From Roseiarcus sp963758335 (GTDB lineage: Bacteria > Pseudomonadota > Alphaproteobacteria > Rhizobiales > Beijerinckiaceae): a stretch of 64,000 nt of DNA. The notes below the pieces were generated by a model. It was not told the origin of the DNA. It did no database searches and saw nothing but the letters and a program-made list of their open reading frames with translations. Both the position numbers and the translations under genes were made by a program. The stretch covers positions 310,001-374,000 of the forward strand of contig CAVWVF010000007.1 of NCBI GenBank assembly GCA_963758335.1, written 5' to 3'. Below are positions 1 to 9,080 of the stretch, in pieces (position 1 is the first letter of the stretch; every line of letters starts with the position of its first letter).

Positions 1-75
1 CCCGACCGGGCGACCGCACGGACCCGCCGTTTCGGCGACGATCGCGTGTTTCGTTAGGCGCCGAAACCCGAAACC

Positions 76-1808
76 GTAACCGGGGCGAATTTCCGGGCGG
101 CGTTAGCTTGGGGCGGGCCTGACGAGAGTTGCGAGATCGGGGATTTCGGGGCCTGGAATGGCGAGGCGAGCGCCGAGATAGTCGAAGAAGGGGATTTTGA
201 GCTTCCTGCAGGTCTTGGCGAGCCCGAGCATGACGTCGCGGGCGTCGCGGCCTCTGTCGCTGAGGGTCCCGCCGGAGATTTTGCGCTTGGTGACGAAGAC
301 GCGGATGTCGTTTTCCGAGGCGTTGGTGTGCAGCGGAATATGGGGATGGTCGAGGACGCGCAAGAGATCGTCCTTGAGGCGAAAGAGGCGCCTGAGCAGG
401 CTGTCGAGGGTGGCGTAGCCGGTTCTGGAGCGGTTGAAGATGCGGTCGAACTGCGCCCGCAAACGCTCGGCTTTCTCGAGGCTCGGGGCGAGCTTGTATT
501 CTTTTAAGGCGCGATAGAACCACCAGATCATGCGCCGTGCGACCTCGATCGCGTTGCGCTGCTTGTCGTTGGCGGGGATGAGCTTGTGGACCAGGCGTTC
601 GGCGTGCACCCAGCACAAGGCGTGTTCGCCGACGCGGAACTGGCCGGCGCCGTCTGACACGACGATGGCTTGGCCGAGCAGGCCTTGCTCGCGAACGGCG
701 CCCCACAGAGCACCCTCGCTGGCGACCCGCACCGGATCGGGGGTGATCCTGAGATCGGCGAATCCGAGCGCGTTCAGATGGCTCGTCCAGTCTTCGTGAG
801 ACGCAAAAAGCCGCGTCGGATGGCCCGCGAGCGTGTCGATGAGGCTGAGGCTCAGATTGCAAGCCCGCATGTAGACGAGCGCCGCCTCGTTGACCACGTA
901 AGAGGCCGCGCCGCCCAGGAGATTGCGCAGGAACGCCAGGCGGGACTTGCTCGGGCCGGTTCGAAACGTGGTGAAGCTGTCGGAACCGATCTGGGTCGTC
1001 ACGCCGCTCTTGCCTCGATGGCGGGCGCCGGTGTCGTCGACCGTGACGAAGGAAGCGCTGCTCAATCCGGTCTTCAGCACCTCGGCGTCCTCAGCGGAAC
1101 GTCTCGAGCCTGGCGGCCAGCAGGCGCACCACCTGGCGTTTCGAAATCACCACGCCGACGCCGTTCAGCAGCGCCAGAATCCGCTCGCAGGTCATCTGTC
1201 CCTGAAAGTGCAGCATCAAGATCAGGCGCTGAAGATGCGGGCCTTAGCCACCGACGATCCCGGGATCGAGCGGCGCGATCAGAGTCTTCCCATCCGGCGT
1301 TTGCCAGCGCTCGCGCCGATAGCGGGTCACCAAAGGATTCAGAACCAAGTCCTGAACGACGATCTCTTCGTAGCCCTTGTGGCGGGAACCCGCTGGCGCG
1401 TCGACCTTCACCTCGATGGTTTGCGTGACCGTCAGCTTGTCCAGGTTGCTGCCGCGCCGCTGCGTCGACCGCCCGCCCTTGGGCGCGTTCGCTTGCGAAT
1501 CCGGTCGGTCCGTCGCCTTGTCCATCCCCGAGGGTTTCTGCGGCGGCCGCGGCGGCAGTTTCTTCAATCGCGCCAGTTCGTCCTTGACCGCCTGATGCTC
1601 GACCCTCAGCTTGGCCAACGCCCCGCTCACCTTCTCGTACTCCGCCTGAAAGCGGGTCACTTCGCCAATCAAAGTGCGAACCAGGCCGATGAGCTCGGCC
1701 GGCGTCATGCGCTCAAGCGGATCACCCGAATCAACGGACATCCCCAGCTTGAATCATACTTTCCGACGCTTGACTCCCCCCTTCCGCCCGGAAATTTGCC
1801 CCGATTAC
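76..1808 (-). mobile_element. IS66-like insertion sequence, copy 1
   Basis: The ends are imperfect inverted repeats: the left end begins GTAACCGGGGCGAATTTCC and the right end, read inwards, begins GTAATCGGGGCAAATTTCC. The 8-bp sequence CCGAAACC lies directly outside both ends (68-75 and 1809-1816), a target duplication of the size typical of IS66. The same ends bound the copy near 46.8-48.5 kb. The single transposase gene fills the element, as in the IS66 subgroup lacking tnpA and tnpB. Confidence 0.9.
103..1741 (-). pseudogene. IS66-type transposase, nonsense and frameshift
   Basis: DDE transposase of the IS66 group, 545 residues in the intact copy at 46801-48438. The N-terminus (1741 down to about 1244) has a coiled-coil-like segment and a basic linker. 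The C-terminal part carries the VDDTG, SDGAG, CWVHAER and HTNASENDIR motifs. Compared with the intact copy, a Tyr codon near 1246 is TAA and two bases are missing near 1097, so the N- and C-terminal halves (1244-1741 and 103-1080) are in different frames. The copy should be unable to transpose unless supplied in trans. Confidence 0.9.
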
Positions 1809-1816
1809 CCGAAACC

Positions 1817-2260
1817 CGCAACTTCGTCGCGCCTGCGGCGGGCGGCTCGCCTTCCACCGTCGGGACGGGTTCGATCTCGAGTGTTGGATTCGGGGCGCCG
1901 CGTCAGGCCCGCCATTCGCGCGCGCGAATTGAGGCTTTTCAAGGGTTTGCGGCAGCATTTCCAGCCCCAGGCATCCGCCTTCTTCCTCGTCCGGGAACAT
2001 CGCCGTTAAATGTACAGAAAATATTTTGTTTGGCTTCAGGCCTCGGTTTCAGGCCGCCCCTATCACCGTTAACATTGTAGCCGATCGACCGCTGCCGGGC
2101 AAGAAAATGTTTGCATGATAAAGGCTAGCCAAAGATATTTGAAATTTCAGGACGGTGGCGCGAGCAGGTGCGTGGGGTATCCGAGGATGGTTGAGACGCG
2201 CCGGGTCTGGCGATCGGAATAGATGAAGGCGGGTCCCAGAAAATGTTTGCATGATAGAGG
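1817..2260. other. Intergenic stretch between IS66 and element X
   Basis: No gene is convincing here. A minus-strand open frame starting near 2000 would run across the IS66 target site if the IS were removed, but I recognise nothing in it. The right part holds the first unit of a 136-bp tandem duplication described separately. Confidence 0.5.
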
Positions 2261-2373
2261 CTAGCCAAAGATATTTGAAATTTCAGGACGGTGGCGCGAG
2301 CAGGTGCGTGGGGTATCCGAGGATGGTTGAGACGCGCCGGGTCTGGCGATCGGAATAGATGAAGGCGGGTCCC
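2102..2373. repeat. 136-bp tandem duplication at left end of X copy A
   Basis: Two near-identical units begin at 2102 and 2238 (AGAAAATGTTTGCATGATA in both). Each contains about 23 bp of flanking DNA plus the first 113 bp of element X. The flanking part is absent from X copies B and C, so the duplication arose after X inserted here. The first unit is an isolated X left end without genes. Confidence 0.9.
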
Positions 2374-2627
2374 TCGATGCGATAGTTGCCCTTCCAATCG
2401 ATGACGAAGGAGGTATCATTTTCTTCGATGTGGACGGGTTCCGGGTCGCCGTCGCGGGCCAGCCTTGCGGCGAGTTGATCGGACGGGTCGAGCAGCCAGG
2501 CGTCGCCGGTTTCGGTAGAGAACAGGACCAGCTGACCAACAGTGACGACGCGCCCATGGCGGTCAGCCGCCCGACGCTGGATGGAGCGGACCTCCTCGGC
2601 GAGGCGAAAGCTCTTCCCCTCCACCAT
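2283..2627 (-). CDS. Element X small divergent protein, copy A
   Basis: A 114-aa protein (if started at the Met of MVEGKSF) of unknown function, rich in Arg and Asp, ending LLAPPS. An upstream ATG at 2705 would give 140 aa but would overlap the start of the large X gene. The internal start leaves about 60 bp between the divergent genes, enough for promoters. The gene ends 22 bp inside the left terminus of the element. It is present in all three X copies, so it is probably a functional partner, for example an accessory or regulatory factor. No domain is recognised. Confidence 0.65.
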   Translation of the reverse strand: MVEGKSFRLAEEVRSIQRRAADRHGRVVTVGQLVLFSTETGDAWLLDPSDQLAARLARDGDPEPVHIEENDTSFVIDWKGNYRIEGPAFIYSDRQTRRVSTILGYPTHLLAPPS

Positions 2628-2688
2628 CTGTTTGCCCGGTCGACGCCGGATCGCCTTTCGATCCCTGCCGGGCATCGAGGGGGCTGCC

Positions 2689-4308
2689 ATGGATTTGTTC
2701 ACCAAGCTGTTCGGCGACTTCTTGGTCTTCGTCTATCACTGCTTCGACCGGATTGTCATTCGCGGCTATCTGACGGCGCTGTCGCGGCCCGAGCTGGTCG
2801 TCCACTTCTTCCGTGAGATCGTCGGGGTGGCGGAGGTCAGCAAGGAGGCGCTGAGCCAGCGGACGGCCGATTACCAGAATTGGGTGGAAGCCTACGCGCG
2901 CAATCACGCGATCCCGATCGAATGGGCCGAGAAGGGGGTACGCAAGGAGGACCACGTGCTGCGGTGGCTGCGCCGCATGGAGAAGCGCAATGCCTACGGT
3001 GTCTACTTCATCTTCAAGAGCATGGAGCAAGGGCCGACCTTCCGCATCAGCCTGCCGAAGTACCCGGCCAAGGACCCGCACTACCGCATCGTCGCGCACC
3101 AGCGCAGCCGCTTCACGCATTACTACTTCTATGTCCGCGACGAGGCGCTCGGACCGATGGTTGTGCGGGTGGCTTCCTTCTTCCCTTTCCAGACCGCCTA
3201 CTATCTCAACGGCCACAGCTTCATCGAGCAGGAGCTGAAGCGGGCGGGGATCGGCTTCCGCAAGCATGACAACGCTTTCCTCGCCGTCGACGATGCAGCG
3301 GCGCTGCAGGCGTCGGCCGACCGGCTGAGCCCAGAGATCATTCGCCGGCGCCTCGACTACTGGACCCTGATCCTCGGACCGAAGTTCTCAAAGAAGGAGC
3401 GCGCCAAGCTCAACCTGTCACGCTTCTACGCCATCTCCCAGATCGAGTACTGCCGCAACTTCATCTTCAGGCGTCACTTTCCCATCCACAAGCTATTCGA
3501 GCGCAGCTGCGAACTCGGCCTGTGGCGGCTCAGCGCCGACAAGATCGCCACGATCTTCGGCAAGCGGGTCAGTCGCCGGATGCATGGCAAGCTGGCCACG
3601 GTCATCGACCAGATCGAGCACGGCCATCATGTCTTCCGCGCCTACTTCAAGAGCGGCTTCCTCAAACAGTATGAGAAGTTCCTGACCTTTCTGCGCAACG
3701 AATTGGTCTCCAACAATCTCACCGACTTCGGCCTGCTTAAGGGGCTCGACCATCTCGATGCCGTGCGGACCACCTTCCAGCTGATCACGGATCGCTTCGC
3801 CGGCTTCCAGGCCGAGTGGCTCAACGTGCATGTCGATTTCCCGCTGCTGCAGCGCCTCGCCCATCCGATCACCATCGGCGCGGTGCGTTATCCCGGCCTC
3901 AAGATCCACGAGCCGCGCATCATCCGCCTGTTCGAGGTCCTCCTGCATGGCGGTCCTCAGATCGGCGGCTGGACGGCCCGGCAGATCCATCAAGCCGTCC
4001 TCGACACCTTCGACCTCTCTGAGAAGACCTACCGCCTGAACCAGCTCCGCTACGACTTGCGCAAGCTCAAGGGACACGGCCTGATCGAGCGCGACGGCTC
4101 GCGCTACGCCTACCGGCTCTCACCCAAGGGCGTCCAAGTCGCCCTCCTCTTCCTCTTCTTCCACAAGCGCCTGTGCGGCCCCCTCGCCAACAGCCGCTTC
4201 CATCACCGGCCGGACCCGCAACACCGTCCAGACAGCCGGCTCGAAGCCGCCTATCACCGCGCCGACACCGCCATCCAACGCGTCGTCGATCTCTTGGCTG
4301 CAGCTTGA
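2689..4308 (+). CDS. Element X large protein, candidate mobility protein, copy A
   Basis: A 539-aa protein starting MDLFTKLFGDFLVF. It is basic and aromatic-rich (for example HYYFYVRD near residues 145-152). The C-terminal quarter (about 430-490: RLNQLRYDLRKLKGHGLIER) is a plausible winged helix-turn-helix, which probably explains MarR-like labels on relatives. I see no DDE, DEDD, HUH, serine or tyrosine recombinase signature. An in-frame ATG at 2542 would add 49 residues but overlaps the divergent gene, so I chose 2689. The identical copy at 26638-28257 and the altered copy at 41740-43539 show that it travels with the element. I infer a mobility function only from repetition. Confidence 0.75.
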   Translation: MDLFTKLFGDFLVFVYHCFDRIVIRGYLTALSRPELVVHFFREIVGVAEVSKEALSQRTADYQNWVEAYARNHAIPIEWAEKGVRKEDHVLRWLRRMEKRNAYGVYFIFKSMEQGPTFRISLPKYPAKDPHYRIVAHQRSRFTHYYFYVRDEALGPMVVRVASFFPFQTAYYLNGHSFIEQELKRAGIGFRKHDNAFLAVDDAAALQASADRLSPEIIRRRLDYWTLILGPKFSKKERAKLNLSRFYAISQIEYCRNFIFRRHFPIHKLFERSCELGLWRLSADKIATIFGKRVSRRMHGKLATVIDQIEHGHHVFRAYFKSGFLKQYEKFLTFLRNELVSNNLTDFGLLKGLDHLDAVRTTFQLITDRFAGFQAEWLNVHVDFPLLQRLAHPITIGAVRYPGLKIHEPRIIRLFEVLLHGGPQIGGWTARQIHQAVLDTFDLSEKTYRLNQLRYDLRKLKGHGLIERDGSRYAYRLSPKGVQVALLFLFFHKRLCGPLANSRFHHRPDPQHRPDSRLEAAYHRADTAIQRVVDLLAAA

Positions 4309-4484
4309 TCGCCCCGCGCCTCAATGACAATGTTCGACTCGTCTTGTCTATGATCCCTCAGGTAAGAATCTAATAGATTGAAATCATGATGAAATATAGG
4401 TTAAAGAGAGCCTGTCGCTAGCCGAGGGCGAAAATCAGTCCATCTTAAGATGAATATCAATTTTATCATTTAAACTGCTGTCAG

Positions 4485-4740
4485 TCGACTGAGCGCGGCT
4501 TCAAACACCGACTCGGCTAGCGCCCACTCCGCTATTCCGCCGCGGCGCCGGCTTCGGCCGCGCGCTTGAGATACCTTGCGGATGGCGAAGTCCGACGCCG
4601 GGTCAATCGGCGGCGTCGACTTGACGATGGCGGCGCAGTCCGCCGCCCCGTCGCAAGAGTCGTAGTCAGCCAATTGCGGAGCGACGACGAAGCCAGCCAC
4701 CGCGGGGCGGAGGCGGATGAAATCGCAATAGTCTAGGCCT
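4485..4740 (-). pseudogene. Relic of the C-terminus of the 10123-11256 secreted-protein gene
   Basis: The minus strand encodes a degenerate version of MAGFVAPQLADWGFW and DPASQFAIANYLKRAAEAG, the C-terminal region of the gene ending at 10123. The nucleotide match extends past its stop codon (the TTCCGCCGCGGCGCCGGCTT stretch occurs in both). It carries small indels and no longer forms one frame. A tail duplication followed by decay is the simplest reading. Confidence 0.75.
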
Positions 4741-4779
4741 CAATGACCCGCGCGAGCTCCGAACCTCAGTTCTGCGAGC

Positions 4780-6529
4780 CTAACCTGAGATTCGAGTATC
4801 TGGCGTCAAGGATGCCGCCTCTTGCGCCGCCGCCACCGCCTCCTCCCGGCGCCCGAGCTCCGACAGCCTGTTGGCGAGATTGTTGAGCGATCCTGCTAGA
4901 TAGTGTGTGAACGCCTCGGGGCGCGCCGCCGCGAGCGCGCGATAGAGATCGGCCGACTGTTGCGCCGCCGCCAGCGCCTCCTCCCGGCGCCCGAGCTCCG
5001 ACAGCCTGTTGGCGAGAGTGTTGAGCGACATGGCCAAATCGGGCGTGAACGCCTCGGGGCGCGCCGCCGTTAGCGCGCGATAGAGATCGGCCGCCTGTTG
5101 CGCCGCCGCCAGCGCCTCCTCGCGGCGTCCGAGCTCCGACAGAATGATGGCGAGAGTGTTGAGCGAACCCGCCAGATAGTACGTGAACGCCTCGGGGCGG
5201 GCCGCCGCGAGCGCGCGATATAGATCGGCCGCCTCTTGCGCCGCCGTCAGCGCCTCGTCCCGGCGCTCGAGCTCCGACAGGAAGTTGGCGAGATTGTTGA
5301 GCGAAGTTGCCAGATAGTGCGTGAACGCCTCGGGGCGGGCCGCCGCGAGCGCGCGATAGAGATCGGCCGCCTCTTGCGCCGCCGTCAGCGCCTCCTCCTT
5401 GCGCCCAAGCTCAGACAGGCTGTTGGCGAGGTTGTTGAGCGACATGGCCAAATCGGGCGTGAACGCCTCGGGGCGCGCCGCCGCGAGCGCGCGACGAATT
5501 TGCACCGCCTCTTGCGCCGCCGTCAGCGCCTCCTCGCGGCGTCCGAGCTCCGACAGGAATTTGGCGAGATTGTTGAGCGAAATGGCCAAATCGGGCGTGA
5601 ACGCCTCGGGGCGCGCCGCCGCGAGCGCGCGATAGAGATCGGCCGCCTCTTGCGCCGCCGCCAGCGCCTCCTCTCGGCGCCCGAGCTCCGACAGCCTGTT
5701 GGCGAGAATGTTGAGCGACATGGCCAGATCGGGCGTGAACGCCTCGGGGCGCGCCGCCGCGAGCGCGCGATAGAGATCGGCCGCCTCCTGCGCAGCCGCC
5801 AGCGCCTCCTCCCAGCGCCCCAGCTCCGACAGCCTGGCGGCGAGAGTGTTGAGCGACAAGGCCAGATCTGGCGTGAACGCCTCGGGGCGCGCCGCCGCGA
5901 GCGCGCGATAGAGGTCGGCCGCCTCTTGCGCCGCCGCGAGCGCCTCCTCCCGGCGCCCCAGCTCTGACAGCCTGGCGGCGAGAGTGTTGAGCGACCCCGC
6001 CAGATCGGGCGTGAACGCCTCGGGGCGCGCCGCCGCGAGCGCGCGACGGATCTGCGCCGCCTCTTGCGCCGCCGCCAGCGCCTCCTCCCGGCGCCCGAGC
6101 CCCGACAGGCTGTTGGCGAGAGTGTTGAGCGACATGGCCAGATCGGGCGTGAACGCCTCGGGGCGCGCCGCCGCGAGCGCGCGATAAAGATTGGCCGCCT
6201 CCTCAGCCGCCGCCAGCGCCTCCTCCCGGCGCCCGAGCTTCGACAGACTGATGTTGAGATTGTTGAGCGAAGTCGCCAGATTTGGCGTGAACGCCTCGGG
6301 GCGCGCCGCCGCGAGCGCGCGATAGAGATCGGCCGCCTCTTGCGCCGCCGCCAGCGCCTCCTCCCGGCGCCCGAGCTCCGACAGCCTATTGGCGAGATTG
6401 TTGAGCGAACTCGCCAGATTTGGCGTGAACGCCTCGGGTCGCGCCGCCGCGAGCGCGCGATAGAGATCGGCCGCCTCCTGCGCCGCCGCCAGCGCCTCCT
6501 CCCGGCGCCCAAGCGAAGAAAGGTAATTA
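4780..6529 (-). pseudogene. TPR array, C-terminal part of a STAND-type protein
   Basis: About twelve near-identical 46-residue repeats (138-bp period), with a consensus around SLNNLANRLSELGRREEAL followed by AAAQEAADLYRALAAARPEA, then a short tail ending TPDTRISG. These are tetratricopeptide-type helical repeats, usually sensor or scaffold regions. The frame is open from the stop at 4780 to the IS630 insertion at 6530. Rejoining the sequence across the IS with one TA gives HFNNAANYLSSLGRREEAL, a proper first repeat fused to the upstream NTPase region. The array is therefore the C-terminus of the gene at 7586-9518. The high repeat identity suggests recent expansion or homogenisation. Confidence 0.85.
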
Positions 6530-7585
6530 GCGGAATCCGATCATCCTGTATCGTGCTCATAACCACAGGATTTGAAGTAATTTGTACATTGCGAGGGCTT
6601 GAAGATTTCGGCGCAGGTTTCGAGGGCGCGCATGAGGCCCGCGACGGTCCGTTCGGCGATTTTGCGCAGGAAGGCTTTGAGCTTGGAGAAGGCTTTTTCG
6701 ATGGGGTTCATATCAGGACTGTAGGCTGGGAGATATCGCAACTCCGCGCCCGCCGCCTTGATGAGTTGCTCGACCCGCGGCCCCTTGTGAGCCGGGAGAT
6801 TGTCCATGACGACGATCTCGCCGGGCGAGAGCGTGGGGACGAGGCATGTCTCCAGCCAATCCTCGAACAGGGCGGCGTTGATCGGTCCATCGAAAGTCTT
6901 TGCCGCCGTCAGGCCGCGAAGGCGAAGGCCGGCGACCAAAGTCACCGTTTTGTAGTGACTGTGCGGGATGGCCGCCCGCAAGCGGCGCCCGCGCCGGCAA
7001 CGTCCGCCTTTGCGCGCGAGATTGGTGGAGGCTCCGGTCTCGTCAACGAAAACGAGTTTCGTCGGATCGAGATCGAGCTGCCCCGCGAACCATTCCCGGC
7101 GTCGACTTTGCACGTCCGCGCGTTGTTGTTCCTCGGCATGCGCTGTTTTTTTTAAAGGTGATCTCGTGACGGTCGAAGAAACGCCACAGCACAGAGACCG
7201 CAAAGCGCTCGCCGCAATTGGCGATCAGCCGCTCCTGGATCTCGAGCAGCGTCATGTCCGGGCTGCGCCGGATCAGGCCCAACAGATAGTCGCGATGCGC
7301 CTCGATCCGGCCGGAGCGTCGGTCGCCGCCAGAAGGCGCCGGCGAAATCTCGCCCGTGGTTTGGAACCGCTTCACCCAGCGCACTGCGCTCGCTATGCTC
7401 ACTTTGAAATGCGCGGCCGCCTGATTGCGCGACAACCCGCCCAAGACCACCGCCTCAACCACGCGCTCGCGAAGATCGTTGGAAAGACCCATCCCCGCCG
7501 CCCCCATTCTCGCAGCGTGAATGACGAAGCAGAAATTAACCAATTCGGGAATCCCCCAACCAATTCAATCCGTTCGGATACCGCT
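6530..7585 (-). mobile_element. IS630-family element, copy 1
   Basis: The ends read GCGGAATCCGATC on the left and, inwards from the right, AGCGGTATCCGAAC, flanked by the TA dinucleotide used by IS630/mariner elements. The same element lies at 24890-25949 with ends GAGCGGAATCC and GAGCGGTATCC; copy 1 has lost a base or two at its tips. It sits exactly inside the first TPR of the STAND gene and removing it restores that reading frame. Confidence 0.9.
6541..7492 (-). CDS. IS630 transposase (two phases joined by slippage)
   Basis: The upstream phase (7492 to about 7150) starts MGLSNDLRERVVEAVVLGG and holds the helix-turn-helix domain. The downstream phase (to 6541) has the DDE domain with VFVDETG, VVMDNLPAHKG and YSPDMNPIEKAFSKLK. 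The phases meet at a run of eight adenines on the coding strand (TTTAAAAAAAAC near 7155), where polymerase or ribosomal slippage would fuse ITFKK to TAHAEEQQRADV. Such fusion frameshifting is established for IS630 members. All catalytic motifs are intact, so this copy is probably active. Confidence 0.85.
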
Positions 7586-9080
7586 TAGCGGCGTTATTGA
7601 AATGCTGCGCTTTGATCTCTGGAGCCTCGACGGCATTGGCCACGATCAAGGCGACGCGGGCCGCGAAACTCGCCGCCCAGAACGGAACCTCAGTCGCAGC
7701 CACGGCGGCGAATTCCGTGGCTCTTGCCGGCGCCTCGTCGAGCATATCGTCGAGCCGCTTCTCGAGCGGATGGACGCCCGCGCCGTCCGCGCGACCCAGA
7801 CCGTGCAAATCATAGAACACGCGCCCGAGACGCCCGCCGAGGCTCGATGCGTTTTCACGCAGGGCGATGAACAGCCAATCGGACAGCGCGTCGCGCCCTT
7901 GGGGAAAGTCGACGCCGAACAGCGCAAGATCGACAAACGCCGCCGCCGGGGCGTCCGGCTCCAACCGCGCCAGCCGCCCGCGCCTCCACCACGGGCTTCT
8001 TGCGAGCGCCGACACGAAGTCGGGCCTCGAGGCTTCGCAAGCTCCGGCTCGCGCCAGCTCCCCCACCGCCGCTTCGCTGAGCCCGTCCGCCAGCACGCCC
8101 AGCGCGAGTAGACGTTCTAGCCCATTTCGGCCAAGGCCCATGGATTCCGAGACCGGGCGAACGCGGTCCATCTCGCGGCCGGCGAGTTTCTTAAGAAGGT
8201 CTCCTCCGCTGAGACCGAACGCCTCGGCCGGCGCCAGCGCTGCGTGAATGGCGGCGGCCGAGGCGTAGAGCGGCAAAGCGGTGCAGCGACGAGGCTGCAA
8301 GCCATCTCTCCGCACCACGCAAGTCAGGCATGGGGCTCCTGGCTCGCCCGGCCAGCCTGCGCGCAGCTTCCCCGATCAACCGCTGTCCATCTTCGATGGT
8401 CAGCGGCGCCGGCGTTGCGATTTCCTGCCTTCCGAACCGCCCCTGAAGGATTGTCTTCTCGCCTTCCAATTCCGCGAAGGATCGCCGCGACACGAACAGA
8501 ACCCGCAACGGGTAGGGCGCAGCCTTCCTCTCGGCGAGTTCCTTCAGGATTGCGCCCGTACGCTCGGGCTGCTCCTCGGGATAGTCGAGGATGAGAAACA
8601 GGCCCTTGTCGCGGACGGCGAAATCGAAGCGGTTTCGATGCCGGGGGAGAAAGCCCGCGGTCCATCCCCTGTCCCGCAGTGTCTCAGCCGCCTGCGCGGC
8701 AAGACGGGTTTTCCCGGCGCCGCCTTCGCCGGTGATGAGGCGCGCGCTCGTTGTCCTAGAGCCGCTTTTGGCCCAGTCGAGGATTTTGCGCAGATCGTCG
8801 TCGCGGCCGTAGAGCGTCTCGACAAGACGATAGTCCCAGCGCAGAAGGCTGAAGAGGTTCGGCTCGCCGTCCTCGAAAGCGTCCGAAAGCGGGAGCCATT
8901 CGAGGCCCGGCTCGGTGACGACCTCCTGCGGAACGCCGAGCGCCGACGTTTGAAGCAGGAACGCGCCATCGCGGATGAAGATGTTCGTCGTGGCGACGAA
9001 GTCGCGGCCGGTAACCGCCGACCCAAGCTGAACCCCAATGATCGCGGTAGGAGCCTGGGATTGACCCGCTACCGCTTCGA
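7586..9080 (-). pseudogene. STAND-type NTPase domain, frameshifted
   Basis: The minus strand encodes a P-loop NTPase: Walker A GEGGAGKTRL near 8700-8729 and Walker B LFLILDYPEE near 8575-8604, then a helical region running into the TPR array. The frame breaks near 8280 (GAERWLAASSLHRF continues in another frame as LPLYASAAAIHAAL). At the N-terminal side it opens in a different frame from the upstream 149-aa gene. With the TPR array this forms an NTPase-TPR architecture typical of signal-transducing STAND ATPases, many of which act in defence against phage or in regulated cell death. The role here is inference. IS630 separates it from its TPRs. Confidence 0.75.

Larger units (their letters stand above)
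2261..4373 (+). mobile_element. Element X copy A (2113 bp, unknown family)
   Basis: This segment is nearly identical to 26210-28322 and has exactly the same length, 2113 bp. Both begin CTAGCCAAAGATATTTG and end GGTAAGAATYTAA, and flanking sequences diverge immediately outside. Copy C ends at the same points. It carries a long rightward gene and a short divergent gene. The two ends are not inverted repeats of each other and no flanking duplication is visible. Dispersal at unrelated sites shows that it moves; the mechanism is not evident from the sequence. Confidence 0.8.

Noticed and set aside
670..2080. Long plus-strand frames opposite the IS66 transposase
   Set aside because: Antisense shadow of a GC-rich transposase; the same frames recur opposite the other IS66 copies.
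2542..2688. 49-residue N-terminal extension of the element X large protein
   Set aside because: It overlaps the divergent small gene and is Arg/Ser-rich shadow sequence; the Met at 2689 begins the globular, copy-conserved protein.
5236..5967. Long plus-strand frame of Arg/Gln-rich repeats opposite the TPR array
   Set aside because: It is the antisense shadow of the 138-bp TPR repeats; the minus-strand reading gives proper TPR sequence.
4780..6520. CRISPR-like regular repeats at 138-bp spacing
   Set aside because: The repeats are coding TPR units without unique spacers between short palindromic repeats.
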